Below, one piece after another: positions 45,181-57,966 of a DNA stretch of 64,000 bases. The notes under the pieces were generated by a model. It had not been told where the DNA came from. It was given only the letters and a program-made list of their open reading frames with translations, and searched no databases. The translations under genes and the position numbers were made by a program. Position 1 is the stretch's first letter, and the number at the start of each line of letters is the position of its first letter. The DNA is from Neckera pumila (lineage: Eukaryota > Streptophyta > Bryopsida > Hypnales > Neckeraceae), in contig OZ018417.1 of assembly GCA_963969595.1 (NCBI GenBank), positions 18,912,501-18,976,500 on the forward strand, in the 5' to 3' direction.

Positions 45181-46911
45181 TACACACAGTACCAGTTTGT
45201 GACAGTTTTGCGTGTACTCATCTTATATTCTACTGAAATTGTTTGCTCAAATAACAAAACATTCATTCAGAAAAGGCAACACTTGAAAGGACTGACAATG
45301 GGTGCTGCCTGTGCCGCACTTAACTTATCCCTGCAACAAGAATTTCATACATGTAGCAGACTGACCAAATTCTCACGGACAGTTGCACACCAAGTGTCAC
45401 TCCATTGTACCATACCGCACTTGCCTCCCGCTACCTTAGATATGCTGCATAAAGTAAGTTAAGGTAAATCAGTCTAAAGCCGCCAGCTTCCTATTTCCGC
45501 CATCCTAGTTTTGGCCCCATTTACGTCACTACACTCATCCAACTCCACTCACTTTCCTGACAAAATCAAAGCATTGATATCATCAAGACTAATGTGTCAA
45601 TTTTTCATTGGTCCATACTTACGTGCTAATAGATACATGGAAGGGTGGTTATGGGTTGTTGGTATGATGTTTATGACTCCAGTCTACAAGTGGTTTTATA
45701 ATTTTAGGGTTGACACTTCAAAAATTCACAGAACTTACAATTTTGATTGAAAAATTATAATTTCACTTGGGTTTGATTCGTGAAACAAGCGCACACCTTT
45801 GAGAAATACATGCCCTTCTTGGAATTGGCCCCAATATACTCAGATTGCAAATCAAGGTGGTAATAGGCTTGTCTACCTTAAGCGTGTGTGCTCATTGCCT
45901 TTCCTTCATGCATCCTGCTCATTGAGCTTTCGTTTGTCCACTTACTGTAGCTATTGATGAAGTATTGTTGGATGTGGAATATTCCACACTATCCAAGGGA
46001 GCTGATCTGTTGCCGACCACTTATCATAAGCAATTGAGCATATCTGGAACGTGGGTATGTTGAGTGGAAACAAATCATGTATACAAAAATAGATTTCAAA
46101 AGGATTCTATAATTTTCTTACAACTTCATTTTCCTTAATAAAATTATCATAAATTTTTTAGGTGAAGATTTTTGTTCGTCCCATACTGGTCATATACTAT
46201 TATAGGTCATCCTATTTCTGACCAAGTGCTAGTTGCAAAATCAAGAGTCTCGTTCCCAATCATAATGCATCATGATTGATCATTAACTCCTCACAATCAT
46301 TTCTACGTGCATGGGAATAGCCCACCCTAAGTTGCCAAAATTGGGGGTAATCAAGAATGGGTAAGCTATTTTAATGTAGAGACAAGGTGGTGATAGTACA
46401 TACTGTTAAATGTTATGGATCTGATTAAATGATTTCAAGCAATTTTGCCATATTTTTACCTTGAATTTTCTATAGTAGTTTTTTCATCCAACCTCACATT
46501 ACCGCTTCTCTACAATAAATTGTCTTCCCAAAACTCCTCTAAGTAGTAGTAGTAGTATGTGAGATTGTGCTTGATGCAACACTTAATAAGCTGCATAAGA
46601 AAAATTCTAGTTGTACTGTAGACTATTTGTAATTTACCATGTTCTGTAAGATTACAATATTGGCATTTTATTCATATTTATATTACATTTGTGAATTTTT
46701 ATTTTATAATCTATATTGACCTATTGAATGACATGTATACAAGTTTTTGTAATCTCTATCAATATTGGAATGACGAATGTAATAGTTTTCAGTTTGAATT
46801 GTCATTCTTGAATTACTATTTTCATCATTCTTGAATAATGATGTGTATTTTGATAGGAAAACACTTTAAAAAGTCTTCAATTCTTCTTTTCTCCTTTCTT
46901 TAATTTTTCTT
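45181..46911. other. Gene-free interval
   Basis: AT-rich. A CCCACCCTAAGTTGCC segment at about 46320 resembles the end of the 28164-28536 element. No coding region is seen. Confidence 0.4.
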
Positions 46912-47135
46912 TTAAGAGTTTAACCCCAAAAATTCTGCCATTTGTTCTTTGCAATTGATAAGACATTCTTCTGGTTCCCATGATTCATATTCAAGTTGAC
47001 CTCTCTTCCATATCACTAAAAATTCATATTCATATATGTAACTCCCATTGTTAGTATTGTGTGCTTCAAAAGGTATCAATATTGTTCTTACATCCAATAT
47101 ACGATCCACTTGCCATTCATCATTTTCTTCATTTT
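46912..47135 (-). pseudogene. Chromodomain fragment
   Basis: On the minus strand an acidic lead NEENDEWQV precedes DRILDVRTILIPFEAHN, then YEYEFLVIWKRGQLEYESWE, PEECLINCKEQMAEFLGLNS and a stop. This fits a chromodomain: the ERILD opening, the Y-x-FLVxW core, and ESWEPEE with the C-terminal helix. The usual WKGY is WKRG here. The sources I consider likely are the integrase tail of a Ty3/gypsy chromovirus or a lost cellular chromodomain exon. No integrase or other domain is found nearby, so the origin is open. Confidence 0.65.
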
Positions 47136-48768
47136 TTTATCATCATTCATGTTGTGATTATTAAATTCATATGGAACTAGTTCACCCATCCATGCATCAA
47201 GGAAAGGCAACCAATGTGGTGCCATTTGTGATAAATTTGTTTGGAAGTTCTTTTCACAACTATAAAATGGATTTTTTAAAGTCTTCTTATACCTTATACT
47301 TTATTCCAAACTTTGTTCAAAACCAAATGATTCTATAATGCATACAATGTGAATAATATTTTCAAAATACATAATATTTAAAGTAAGTCCCATGGTGTAG
47401 TTTTATAGTCTCTCTATCTTTTCTTTTAAAGTAAATTGCATATGACACCATAATACATTTCAAACATTTCAAAGTAAAAGAGTTTTAAAATGAATTTCAG
47501 CTATTGCAAAGTAAAATAATTTGAAGAATTAATAAAAGTCATCTAAAAATTAAAAAAAACTTCCAATGTTGCAGTTAAATAAAGTAAAAAAATTGAATCA
47601 TAAATAATTATAAATTTAGATTTAAAACCTTGTAAACATCCTCCAAGGTCTCTTCTCCATTATACGGAGTATCAAAATTGTTTCACCATATCATCAATTT
47701 TACCAAAAGAATGTAAATTCTTACTCATTCATTGATTAGTGTGCTAAGTTTGTAAATGTAAAGTGGTGTTTGTCTATACGGTAAGATAAAAACATATAAT
47801 TGTGACCTGTTTGTAAAACCGTCCCATCTTGGTTTGGCTTGCCCATAGAATGCAGCCTTCATATATGAGAGCCTCGTGTCACTTAAAGGTATGCTTGTTT
47901 TCGTCATGAATCCATAGGTTAATTTTATATATAAATTCTAAAAGAATTTAGAATTCCCTTTTAATCACCAATTGGATCCTATAAAGCTTTTACAATATGG
48001 GGAACCATATTCAAAAATTTATTTAGGTAATGTTATTAAGATGCATTCAAAAGTAGGCCATATAAAACGCTTCAATTACACACAATTTTTTCTACATAAA
48101 AATAAAATAGTAAAGAAATTTGTCTCCTAAAGGACTAAAGTGCCCACTATAGACTAAGAACTTGAATTTATCCTATTGACTCATAATTTGGATTTTTTTG
48201 CATGAATTTTTTAAGATGGGTGATGATCATCCTAATCTATATGTGAAGCTTTTGTTAATTAAAGGTCATTAGGATAGAAATATTGCAAAAATTATCATGT
48301 TTTCTTCAATTTCAATGTCAAATCAGGTAACTAAAAATATATTCTTAAAGAAGATGAATTAATTTTTTTTTAATTGTAAAGATTGGTACCTACTCAAGAA
48401 TATTTGAACCATTCAATTCCAAATAATGAGACAAAATTTATGAAGAGTTTTATTTTGTAGGCAATGAAGGTATATAGGGGAAAAAAAATGTAAAGTTGTT
48501 TTTTAAACTCAATTTAGAAAATTTTCAAACAAAAAAAAAAAAAAATTGATGGTAATTTTTTCTAAGATATTTTCACCATTGAAATTAATATTTCTATAGT
48601 TATATTGGATTTATTGAAAAATAAATATGGATGAAGATTTTAGCCTTGCTTTAGAGACAAGTATTTTGAAGTAGTTTTAGGCTTCTAAACATCAAAGAGC
48701 TTTAGGAGTACTTAAACCACTTAGTGCCACCAATCAATAGCTTTAAAAATGTACAAAAAACAATGGTG
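47136..48768. other. Gene-free, very AT-rich interval
   Basis: No ORF with recognisable motifs, and no clear repeat structure beyond A/T runs. Confidence 0.4.
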
Positions 48769-49063
48769 CATTACAAGAATTATGAACCCTGCAAAGAGCT
48801 GCGAGTTTTTTTAATTTTCGGCACTCCTACAATGCAATTACAGAAAGAATAAAAAAATATTTTTTTGGAATTTTTTTTCTTAAAAATTAAAAAATTATTT
48901 AAGAATCCAGAAATCTAACATGGTGCTAATGTAGCACTAATAGTGCCATGTCAGCATCCAAAATTTTAAAAATAAAAAATAATATTTTTATAATTTTTTC
49001 CATAATTGCACCGAGGGGGTGCAAAACTTGCGGCCCTTTCAAGGGCTAAATTTTTTTCTAATG
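48769..49063. mobile_element. MITE-like element, CATTACAAAAAA family, copy 2
   Basis: Left end CATTACAAGAATTATGAACC and inverted right end CATTAGAAAAAAATTTAGCC, each followed by a short GC-rich hairpin half (CCCTGCAAAGAGCTGCGAG / CCCTTGAAAGGGCCGCAAG). The interior has GGTGCTAATGTAGCACTAAT and TTCCATAATTGCACC, which parallel copy 1 (TTCCGTAATTGCACC). Confidence 0.65.
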
Positions 49064-51147
49064 CTCACTAGTCCTTATTTGTTCCTAGGAGCATCCGCAC
49101 TCATGCGCATTGGTGCGACTCTATACAAATACTGCCGGCTCAGTAACCATTTAGAAGACCCATCGTAGACGCGCCATCCCATTTTTTTGTGACATTCCTT
49201 AAAAACAAGTCTAGGCCTCCATTTTCCAATGCCCTTATAATTTCTGAGCACGCTTGGATTCTGGAACTTTGTTTGGCTTATCTTATTTTATTCATGAGTG
49301 GTGGTCCTCAAGCACGTTGATTGGAGAGTGGCCTTGTATTTCATTGACCTCCTTCCGGCAAACAACATAACCACCCACTCAAAATAGTCACAGAATCTAT
49401 TTGGTCAATTAACCACCACTACTTCTAAAAATAAATAAAAAAAACAATTTCAGAGAGACATATTTAGAGACAAGTGCAAATATACATACAAATATGAATA
49501 CGAATACAAATGCAAATATGAGTATAAATACGAGTAAAGATGTTGAATATATGTACGGAGTAGATACATATATGTTCTATATTTTTTAGCAACATTAGGT
49601 TGTTAAAAAAATATAAAAAGTTTCAAGTTCAAGAAAATTCAGAAAATAAAATCTTTGATTCAAATAAATTTTGAAAATTCTCTTGTACTAGATCACTATT
49701 ACAATAATCCATTCAATTACCCTCCATCCAAAATTAATGAAAAAACAACAACCAAGATACATTCCCTTGATACCTACTCAAAAAATCAAGCAACTCAATA
49801 TAAGAGCCACGCAATGGTCTTTTGTAGGTTTGGAAGGTATTATGCTTTGATAGATACTTGGAAGGGATTTAATTCTTAATTCAAGAATTGTAGTTGGTTG
49901 AAGAGGCATAAACCAAAATTTTGTTTACTATAAGAGCAGGGGGCTTTAAAGTGTACAAAAGGCCCCTTACTTCATTGATAAATATAAAGGGGGCTCTCGA
50001 GGGGGCTTTACCTGAATTCACTGAAATTGTTATACTTTTGTCTTCAGTATTTTAACTAGAAAAGTTAGCTGCTTTGTTGACATCCTCCCTCTAAATTGTA
50101 TGTAGTGGACGTTTGGTGTCCAATAAATGATAGAGAATCCTTGCTTGTAGCCATAAATGCAATTATTTATCTTTGAAATTTTGTTGTGAAAAGGGGAGGT
50201 CTTCTATTAGAAGTTTGACTTCCAATGAGTGCTTTTCCATTTTTTTAACGCAATGATTTTCACAGTATCTAAAGGAATGATTTCCACGGTCACCAGTTCG
50301 TCCTTTAAAGGTTAAGAAAAATTACAAATTTTATATCACTAGAACCAATGAAGAACATTGCAGGTGTTCATTAAACCCAAATAAAAATAGTCACTAAGAA
50401 GTCTCCATATGACCTACTCAAAAGAACCTTAAAAAAACATGACATTTAAAGTAAACAATCATTTTAGGACGGAGGTAATAACATTTTAATCAACTTTCTT
50501 TTGGAACAGCAGCTGCTACAAGCCTTCACAACACTAGCACAATTCTAAGTTTGAAAGGTTCAAACCTGTCAAAGCTGGCAATAAGTCGCCCCCAAAAACG
50601 TCAATTTTAATAAGAGGAGTTATTGTTTATGGGTTAATTACTCACTCTGTTTGAAAATAGTGCATCCATGCTCAGTCGTATTGCTTTTGTGAAATGGATG
50701 CACTATTTCCAAATAGAGGGAGCATGTTTTTCACAATATGATCAATAAAATTGGCTCCAAAAATACCAACAAAATTGTGGACAATCATTTGGGGATGGAG
50801 GGAGTATTAAGTTAAGGAGAGAGGATCAAACTCAAAAAAAAAATGAGAATCTAGCTTTTACCGTAGAAAGGATTGCAGCAAGCAAGGGTGAGGCAGTGCG
50901 GTGCTCTCTCCGAACGCCTCGCTTCTCTGCCCGGGCCCTTCAAAGCCTGCCTTGGCGCGTGGATTTCCACGCCCATCAGTAGTGTTGATACTGCTCTCAT
51001 GCCAGTAGTCCCTGTCTGTTCCTTCGTCGCACCCGCTCATTAAGTTACCTGTGAATTCTTGACAACACTAAGATAGTCGACGAGATTCATACCCATTAAC
51101 TTACAATTGAGATTCTCTTTAGGGTTTGGTGAATCGAGTTTGCAGCT
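49064..51147. other. Intergenic interval and GPAT9 upstream region
   Basis: It contains a degenerate ATACAAATA-type tract (about 49480-49545) and small Stowaway-like pieces around 50640-50810. A TTTAGGGTTT telo-box lies at 51118-51127, about 20 bp before the GPAT9 ATG and presumably in its leader. GC content rises after about 50870. Confidence 0.45.
50641..50722. mobile_element. Tiny Stowaway-like MITE (82 bp)
   Basis: CTCACTCTGTTTGAAAATAG at the left and inverted CTCCCTCTATTTGGAAATAG at the right, both followed by TGCATCCAT. The CTCCCTC tip and a TA on the left flank fit Stowaway (Tc1/mariner). The right-hand TA is changed to CA. Another CTCCCTCC-type tip is seen at about 50795-50808. Confidence 0.55.
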
Positions 51148-54100
51148 ATGGAAGGGTCTGAGAATTTGGGAGCCAGCGGAGGAGGGAGTGTGGAGGAGAC
51201 GACGACGACCACCGGGAGGGACATCAGCTCGGAAGTGGTGACCGATGATTTTCTGGACTCGCATGTGGAGGAGGAGGATCATTCTCCGGTGGCCTACCTC
51301 GACAATAAGATGCAATTGTCAGTCAGTGTTTTTTTTTCCCATTCTAATCTCAGAGTCTGTGGAGGTTTTGGCTCTTGTTTAATTGGGTTTGTGAATCGCA
51401 GCCCTGATGGTGAGATTGCTGGGGAGGATGGGTTGCAGGCGCGACTTGTTGGACCTTTCGGAAGTGCTCAGGGAAGCAGGGAGCGCAATCATTGATGTAA
51501 GCAATTCTGTTATGATTTCTCGAAGCTGACCTCGGTTTAGGAACTTCATTTTGTAACTTGGATTTTGTAATTGGATGTTGAATTCGCCTTGTTCTGGGAG
51601 ATTCTGTTTCTGAATCGTTGTGTGAATTTGTTGTCTCTTTCTCAAGAAGAGAGAGAGACGAGGCAATGGTTCTAAAAGGGCGGTGCCCCATGAAAATGAG
51701 ATTTCTGATAAAACCAATACACTAAAATCCAGATTAGGTCGGGGTAAACAATCAATTTGCGTCGCTAATTACTTATTTCTATTTTAAGCGGGTTTCTTCA
51801 ATTGAAATCCAGTGCCCTTGAGAGACTGCGGTGTAGTAGTGTGCTGGTGCCATTGTTTCAAAGAATTTATTTCTTATGTCTAGTGGAATTGTGATTTGTG
51901 GTGGTAAGAGTATTGACATCTAAGATTGCCGACTAGGGTTTTGAGTTTCTCAATTCCGATATTAAGGTTTACGGAAGAGGTGTCGATTGTACCAAGGATT
52001 TTATAGAAAGATTTAGGATGATTATCCGTTCTATTTGGGGATGAGAGAGATTCTTGTGATCAGCCGCTTGTTTAGAAAGTTTCAATTAGGGTGCTTGGAA
52101 GTTTTTTTTCGAGTTCTTTCTTGTCATTGAATCTTCTGGGTTGTATTCACAGGATTCCTTCACTAGGTGTTTCAAGTCCAATGCCCCTGAGCCGTGGAAT
52201 TGGAACGTATACTTGTTTCCGCTTTGGGTGTGTGGCGTGGTTGTGCGGTATCTGATCCTTTTTCCTATCAGGTTCGATTTTCTGACCTGTTTCACTATTT
52301 CACAATTTGGTACTTTCTTTTCTGTTCTGGTTTTGTGAGATTAGGGCCCTGAATTGCACTGAGATATTGGTTGGCGTGAACAGACTTCTTCTTCTCGCAC
52401 TCGGGTGGATTATTTTTCTAGGTCTGTTCTTTCCTATACACGTTTCATTAAAATCCCACGACCGTCTCCGACGTCAAATCGAGGTTAGTTCAACTGTATT
52501 AATAATAATCTCCATGGCCTGAGTCAACCGACACCTTGGAAGGAGCTGATTGAAACCACTAGAGCCCTCTTGGGTGTATGTACTTATTCTTAGTTTTCTT
52601 GTTTAGTCCAATACTATGAGAGATTCGTCGCACAGCTCAAATAACAATATAGAAAGGGGAAAATATAGTATCTGAATTGTTTTAAGGGTCCTTTTGGGAG
52701 TTAAACTTCTGTCAAATGAGTGCATCGGTATAGCACATCCTGATTCACTTTATATTGTGCTGTGGACAGAGAGGCTTGGTGGAGTTTATTTGTAGTGTGT
52801 TTGTAGCCTCGTGGACGGGTGTTGTCAGATACCATGGACCACGACCAAGTAGACGTCCCCAGCAGGTACTCCTTGTTTGCCTGTTTGACATTGTAAATTC
52901 CCGTGTTCCTAACCCAGAATTCTTTTTCGTGTTAAGAACTTAAAGTAGACGTTTTTTAGCTGTGATTGAGGAATATATTATAGACTATTATATCGGCATG
53001 AGATTGCCATTATATAAAATGTATAATCATTTTCACAACATTTGCTTAAGGAGTCCTATAAAACTTGTCAGAACGTACAGGGAACTAAGGTGTCAGGCTA
53101 TGCTTGTGGCTGTGTTGCTTTGAAGAGCCGATCTCGAGGGCAAGTGCTTTGCATCTTGTTGGCAGTTTGATTCTGTGGATTTCCTTACGGTGTCCTTGGT
53201 CCTGAGTTGTAAATCGGATCTGTTCGTGGAACTGACAGCGTGCACTAGGTATATTACAGTTTAGTTTAGAAATATAGGAAGGTTAAGTTTTGGATGGATA
53301 TCATGAGGAGGAGTTTGAATGCAATTGGTTCCCATTTCAGAAGTATTTAGTATGGAAGAATGTCGATTTTGCGGGGGTTGAATTTGCTGGTAACCATTAC
53401 GTGTATTTCAAACTTTGCAGGTGTTCGTAGCAAATCATACATCGATGATTGATTTTGTCATATTGGAACAGATGACTGGTTTTTCTGTGATTATGCAAAA
53501 GCATCCGGGATGGGTTGGTCAGTGATTTCTTTCTATCTTAGTTCTCTGAAGATCATGTTATTGCAACAACTTGTTGATGGAATTCAAGCATGTCACTTGT
53601 GTATCCTGTTCCTCTACCATGACTTTTCTGATGACAAGCTACTTTGTGGGGATATAGGGCTCAGTTTTAGATGGTCTGATGGAGACAGAAACGGTGTTTA
53701 TTGATCTGTGCTGGCAAACAGTCAAGTTACTAAAAGAAGATAGTTACTAATTTTAACATATTTATTTATGTTTGGTGCAGGATTTTTGCAGACTACTGTG
53801 CTTGACAGTCTTGGTTGCATATGGTTCCACAGGACAGAGGCTACTGACCGCCACGCTGTTGCAAAGAAGTAATAGCACTTCCACATTAAATGATAACTTT
53901 CCGTGTTCTCTCCTTCCATTAATTTTTTTTGTGGTACTTCTATGTATATGTTAAGGACAATGTGTGGTTAAGAAAGTCATCTGAGCTGTTTGTATTTTTA
54001 TTTCAGGTTAAAGAACCACATTGAAGACCCTGAGGCAAATCCTCTTTTGATTTTTCCCGAAGGCACATGTGTTAACAATGAGTATTGTGTCATGTTTAAG

Positions 54101-55340
54101 AAGGTAATTTGTACAAACCAAGCTGTATATTTAGTTCAGTATCCGTGATTGTGCTACCGTAATTATGTGTTCTGACCCGTTTTGAGCTTGTTCGATTTGC
54201 AGGGAGCATTTGAGCTCGATTGTGTGGTGTGCCCAATTGCCATCAAGTACAACAAGATCTTTGTGGATGCTCACTGGAACAGTAAGAAGTAAGCTCTTTC
54301 GCAATGACTCTTAATCTTTCAGTTACTCATACACTAACCAATCGTGATAACCTCTTGTAATCATCAGCTGCATATCAGTGCTACAGTTTCACGTAAATTC
54401 ACCACGTGTGCGTTCTCTATTAATGCAACAAAATTCCGCATATGAATTTTGTGCATTTGCTGAATGTAGTATTGTGGCTTACCCCATTCCTTTTCTGGTC
54501 CTCCATTCTGAAAGCTATGCATCTCTGTGGTTGGCACAGGCAATCCTTAAATATGCATTTGATGCGGTTGATGACTTCTTGGGCGGTAGTGTGTGATGTC
54601 TGGTATCTAGAACCCCAGACGATCAAACCAGGAGAAACACCCATCGAGTTCTCTGAAAGGTATGTGTAGCTCAGTCGACTCTTATTCATGCGGGCTTGTA
54701 CGTAATGATTTTAGAAACTTTTATGTACAGCTGGAAAGTGTAAAATGAAGCTCCCATCTTTCAGTAAGAACTATGTAATGCTCATGAGTTTTCATGGAGG
54801 TCCCCTGCTTTCAGTGCTGATGTTTGTGATGGGTGATTTTGACTTTCTCTAATACCATTCTCTGGCTATTATTCGAGGGATATGTTACTTACCTTACTAG
54901 TTTGGTTCCGTTGATGATTGGCAGGGTGCGAGACTTAATTTGCATGAGGTCAGGAATCAAGAAAGTTCCATGGGATGGCTATCTTAAGTACCATAGACCA
55001 AGCCCTAAGCTCACTGAGAAGAAGTATTTAATCATTCCTTCTGCTAATGTTATTGCATCAATTTCTTTGTTGATGCATATGTGTGGTGGACCTGTTGATT
55101 TCGCATCATTTTCACGCGAGTTTAGAGAAAAGTATACAAGAGAGTATCATATTCAAATAGCTATCAGCACATGGCAAGTGTTCTAGAAGAAGGAATAGTC
55201 CTTGAGGAAGGAAACTAAGGTCTTCCCTTCGAAATCAATTTAAGCCACACCCTAACCTTTAACTTTCCCTCTGTTTCAGGCAGCAGAATTTTTCTGAAGC
55301 TGTAATCCGGAGGCTGCAGTCAAGTACGCCCGGCCCTTGA
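51148..55340 (+). CDS. GPAT9: Glycerol-3-phosphate acyltransferase 9 (GPAT9)
   Basis: The ER enzyme that transfers an acyl group from acyl-CoA to sn-glycerol-3-phosphate, the first step of membrane and storage glycerolipid synthesis. Exons 51148-51325, 51402-51496, 52153-52271, 52384-52483, 52770-52865, 53421-53517, 53781-53868, 54007-54103, 54203-54288, 54540-54659, 54925-55023 and 55280-55340 give 411 aa. The exon-1 end is the least certain junction (chosen by phase). Motifs: DSFTRCFKSNAPEPWNWNVY; membrane segments around residues 110-165; NHTSMID with the catalytic His202-x4-Asp207; IMQKHPGWVG; GCIWFHR; FPEGTC at about 274-279; CPIAIKYNK; and the GDG-free tail VPWDGYLKYHRPSPK with QQNF. 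The order and spacing match plant GPAT9 (Arabidopsis 376 aa), with a longer, acidic N-terminus. Confidence 0.95.
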
Positions 55341-57966
55341 AACAGAAAATGTAGAGAATATATCTTTCTTATCAGAATTCCTGCTTCCGTGAGTCTAGAA
55401 ATACCAGGTTACTATTAAAGGTTATGTTTTGCAATGGAATTTGGAAACTTGTTATTCGTATATTTTTGTGTGTGTTGTAAAGAAACCGGATGTAACCCCT
55501 TACAACTTCAATTTGGGGTAGACGCACTCATTTGTATCTTGGGTCATCGTGGTTTCAAGTTTTTTAGTGCAAATACATAATCATGCGCAGCGTCAAGAAG
55601 TGTAATCTAAGATTGCTTATGTAAAGCGCACTTTGTGATTCTTTCTTCTATTCTGAATACACCTGCTGTTCTAGACTTTGAGTGGTTTATTTAACCCTCA
55701 AAGTGTTGCAGCCTTGTAACCCTGGAAGTATGCGGCCTTCTCACAAGGGTAGTCACACAAAAATTATCAAATTCCTGGATGAATAGGTTCATTCTTTGTT
55801 TTTATAGTTTCTTTGCAAGTCAATCATTGGACATTTTTAGTCTTGGGTATCCTTATCCATACCTCCATACCTAAAGTTAGTATGTTTTGTTTTGTTTTGT
55901 TTTGTTTTGTTTGTTTGTTATGGTGAGATCTCATAGATCGTGCGTCACCCAATTGCGTTCTTGGTACCTTCAGAAGAGCCCTTTGTTTTGTGGCGTTGTG
56001 ACTCATGGAAGAAAAGATATTGAATTCCATAGTTTTTATGAATTAAAAAAATTAGAAATTACTTATATTTGGATAGGGCACAATGGTTGGGTTGAAAATA
56101 TGAAGATTGGGTTTGATTATTCTTTCAATATTCAAATTTGTTGTAGCTCAAACAAAAACAAAATTTGAAACCCTTGAAGGATGTTGAGGTTGAAAAGTGG
56201 TTAATGCATGGATGACTTCATTGTTCACTGTAGAAACAAAGAATGTTTTTATTGGTCCAATAATTAGAGTAGTTTTGGTGACTACCTTGGTCATGAGGGT
56301 CATGTCTTTTAAGGTTGTCAAATTGACAATAACCACCATGCAACATGTAACAATTGCCTTTGTACCTATAAGACTAATATTGATTTTAAGCCTTTCCTCC
56401 CCTTTGGTCCAAAGCTAATAAAGTTGAATACAAATTATCAATTTTCTTTACTCAATCACATGATTAAACCACCCAGCATTACTCAAGAACCTTCCTTATA
56501 AAGCCTTTAATTCCAGTCTCCAATTGCAACAACAAATTCATCTATTGCCACTATTTCTCTCTACTATTTCAACCAAGCGTGCTTGATTACAATGAATTGT
56601 AAGTATGAGAGACTTTACCCTAAACCTAGAAATTAGAGCATGTGTAACAAAAACTTAATAAGTTGTTTTCAATTGTGCTAAATTAGAGGAATTAGAATTA
56701 GATAATGTGACATCAATTGTTCTCATAATATTATTCTTTCCTGAAAAATGTGTGATTGTGGATTTCAAAGGTTGTGCATAAAGACTTTACAATGACTATC
56801 TTTCAAGTTGCACTCATTATAAAGTGCATCCAATATTTGTATGTGAGGACCTTTATAGGTTATATAGTTCTAGCAATCTAGAAGATATGGAGTTAGATCA
56901 TCAATGTATGATAATAAATGACTATGAAAATTAAATGATATTAAATTTTGAATTTTTTATAAATTAAAAAATTAGATTATTACTTTAATTTTAATTTTAT
57001 TATACTATGGCAACAATATAGGGCATACTAATTATTATGGAATTATAACTTGAAGTACTATCATTGAAAGTACATCAAATATTTACATAAATAGATATAA
57101 GATAATCGAGAGTTAGATTAAACAGTAGAAACATATCCTACTAAGAAAAAGATAGAAGACAAAAATTATAAACAATCATGCTTAAAAGAAATTGATATAG
57201 ATGGCATAGTAAATTTGCAAGATTTACAATGTACATTTGCATGATATTTTTCTTGAAAGTAATCATTAAAGATTTTTATCTTTTTTTTTAATTCTAATAA
57301 AGTCTATATTGATTGTTCAAATTCCAAATTCCAAATTCCAAATTCCATTTATCTATTTATGTAAATATTGATGTGCTTCCAAATCAAAGTTCCGTATTCG
57401 TAAGTCAGTTTTAGAAATAATTAGGAAAAATTTGGATTGTGTCTAAAATTTTAAAAATTGTACAACTATATATGAAGATTTTAAAAAATTTCATTGTTGC
57501 TAATTTGGAATATCCAAAAATTATTCTCAAGAAAATTTTGAAAAAGGAATACATTTATGCATGAATAGATAAAATCAATTCAAAATTAGGAGTGTCTAAA
57601 AACTAAAAAAAGCAAAGTGCTGAAAGCCAAGAAATCCAAATCAAGTGCCAAATTGTTGAACTACAAAAACTAAACTATTCCAGCAGCAAGGTGCCGAAAC
57701 TGACCTACGCATACGGTACTCTCAAGTTCTAATTTCAATCATTGAATGTTTTACAATGTTTTACAATTCGCCGGGTCGTTTGCCGTGACCCATTGATGAT
57801 GCTCCTCGTACGCTTCTCTCTCTACAAAGGAGGACGCTATAAAGAACAAGTTCCCGTAGCTGAGAACTTCGTCTCTCTCCTCAGATGAACCAGAACTACT
57901 GAAGAAGGTGCGGTACCCGTACTCTCCTTGTAGAATTCGCAGGGTTTTGCAGCGAATTTTGTTGCC
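55341..57966. other. Interval between GPAT9 and EMC7
   Basis: Presumed GPAT9 3' UTR, then AT-rich DNA. Simple repeats: (TTTTG)n at 55883-55912 and four AAATTCC units at about 57321-57348. No gene supported. GC content rises from about 57750, marking the EMC7 promoter and leader. Confidence 0.45.
55883..55919 (+). repeat. (TTTTG)n microsatellite
   Basis: About five pentamers followed by two TTTG units. Confidence 0.85.
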
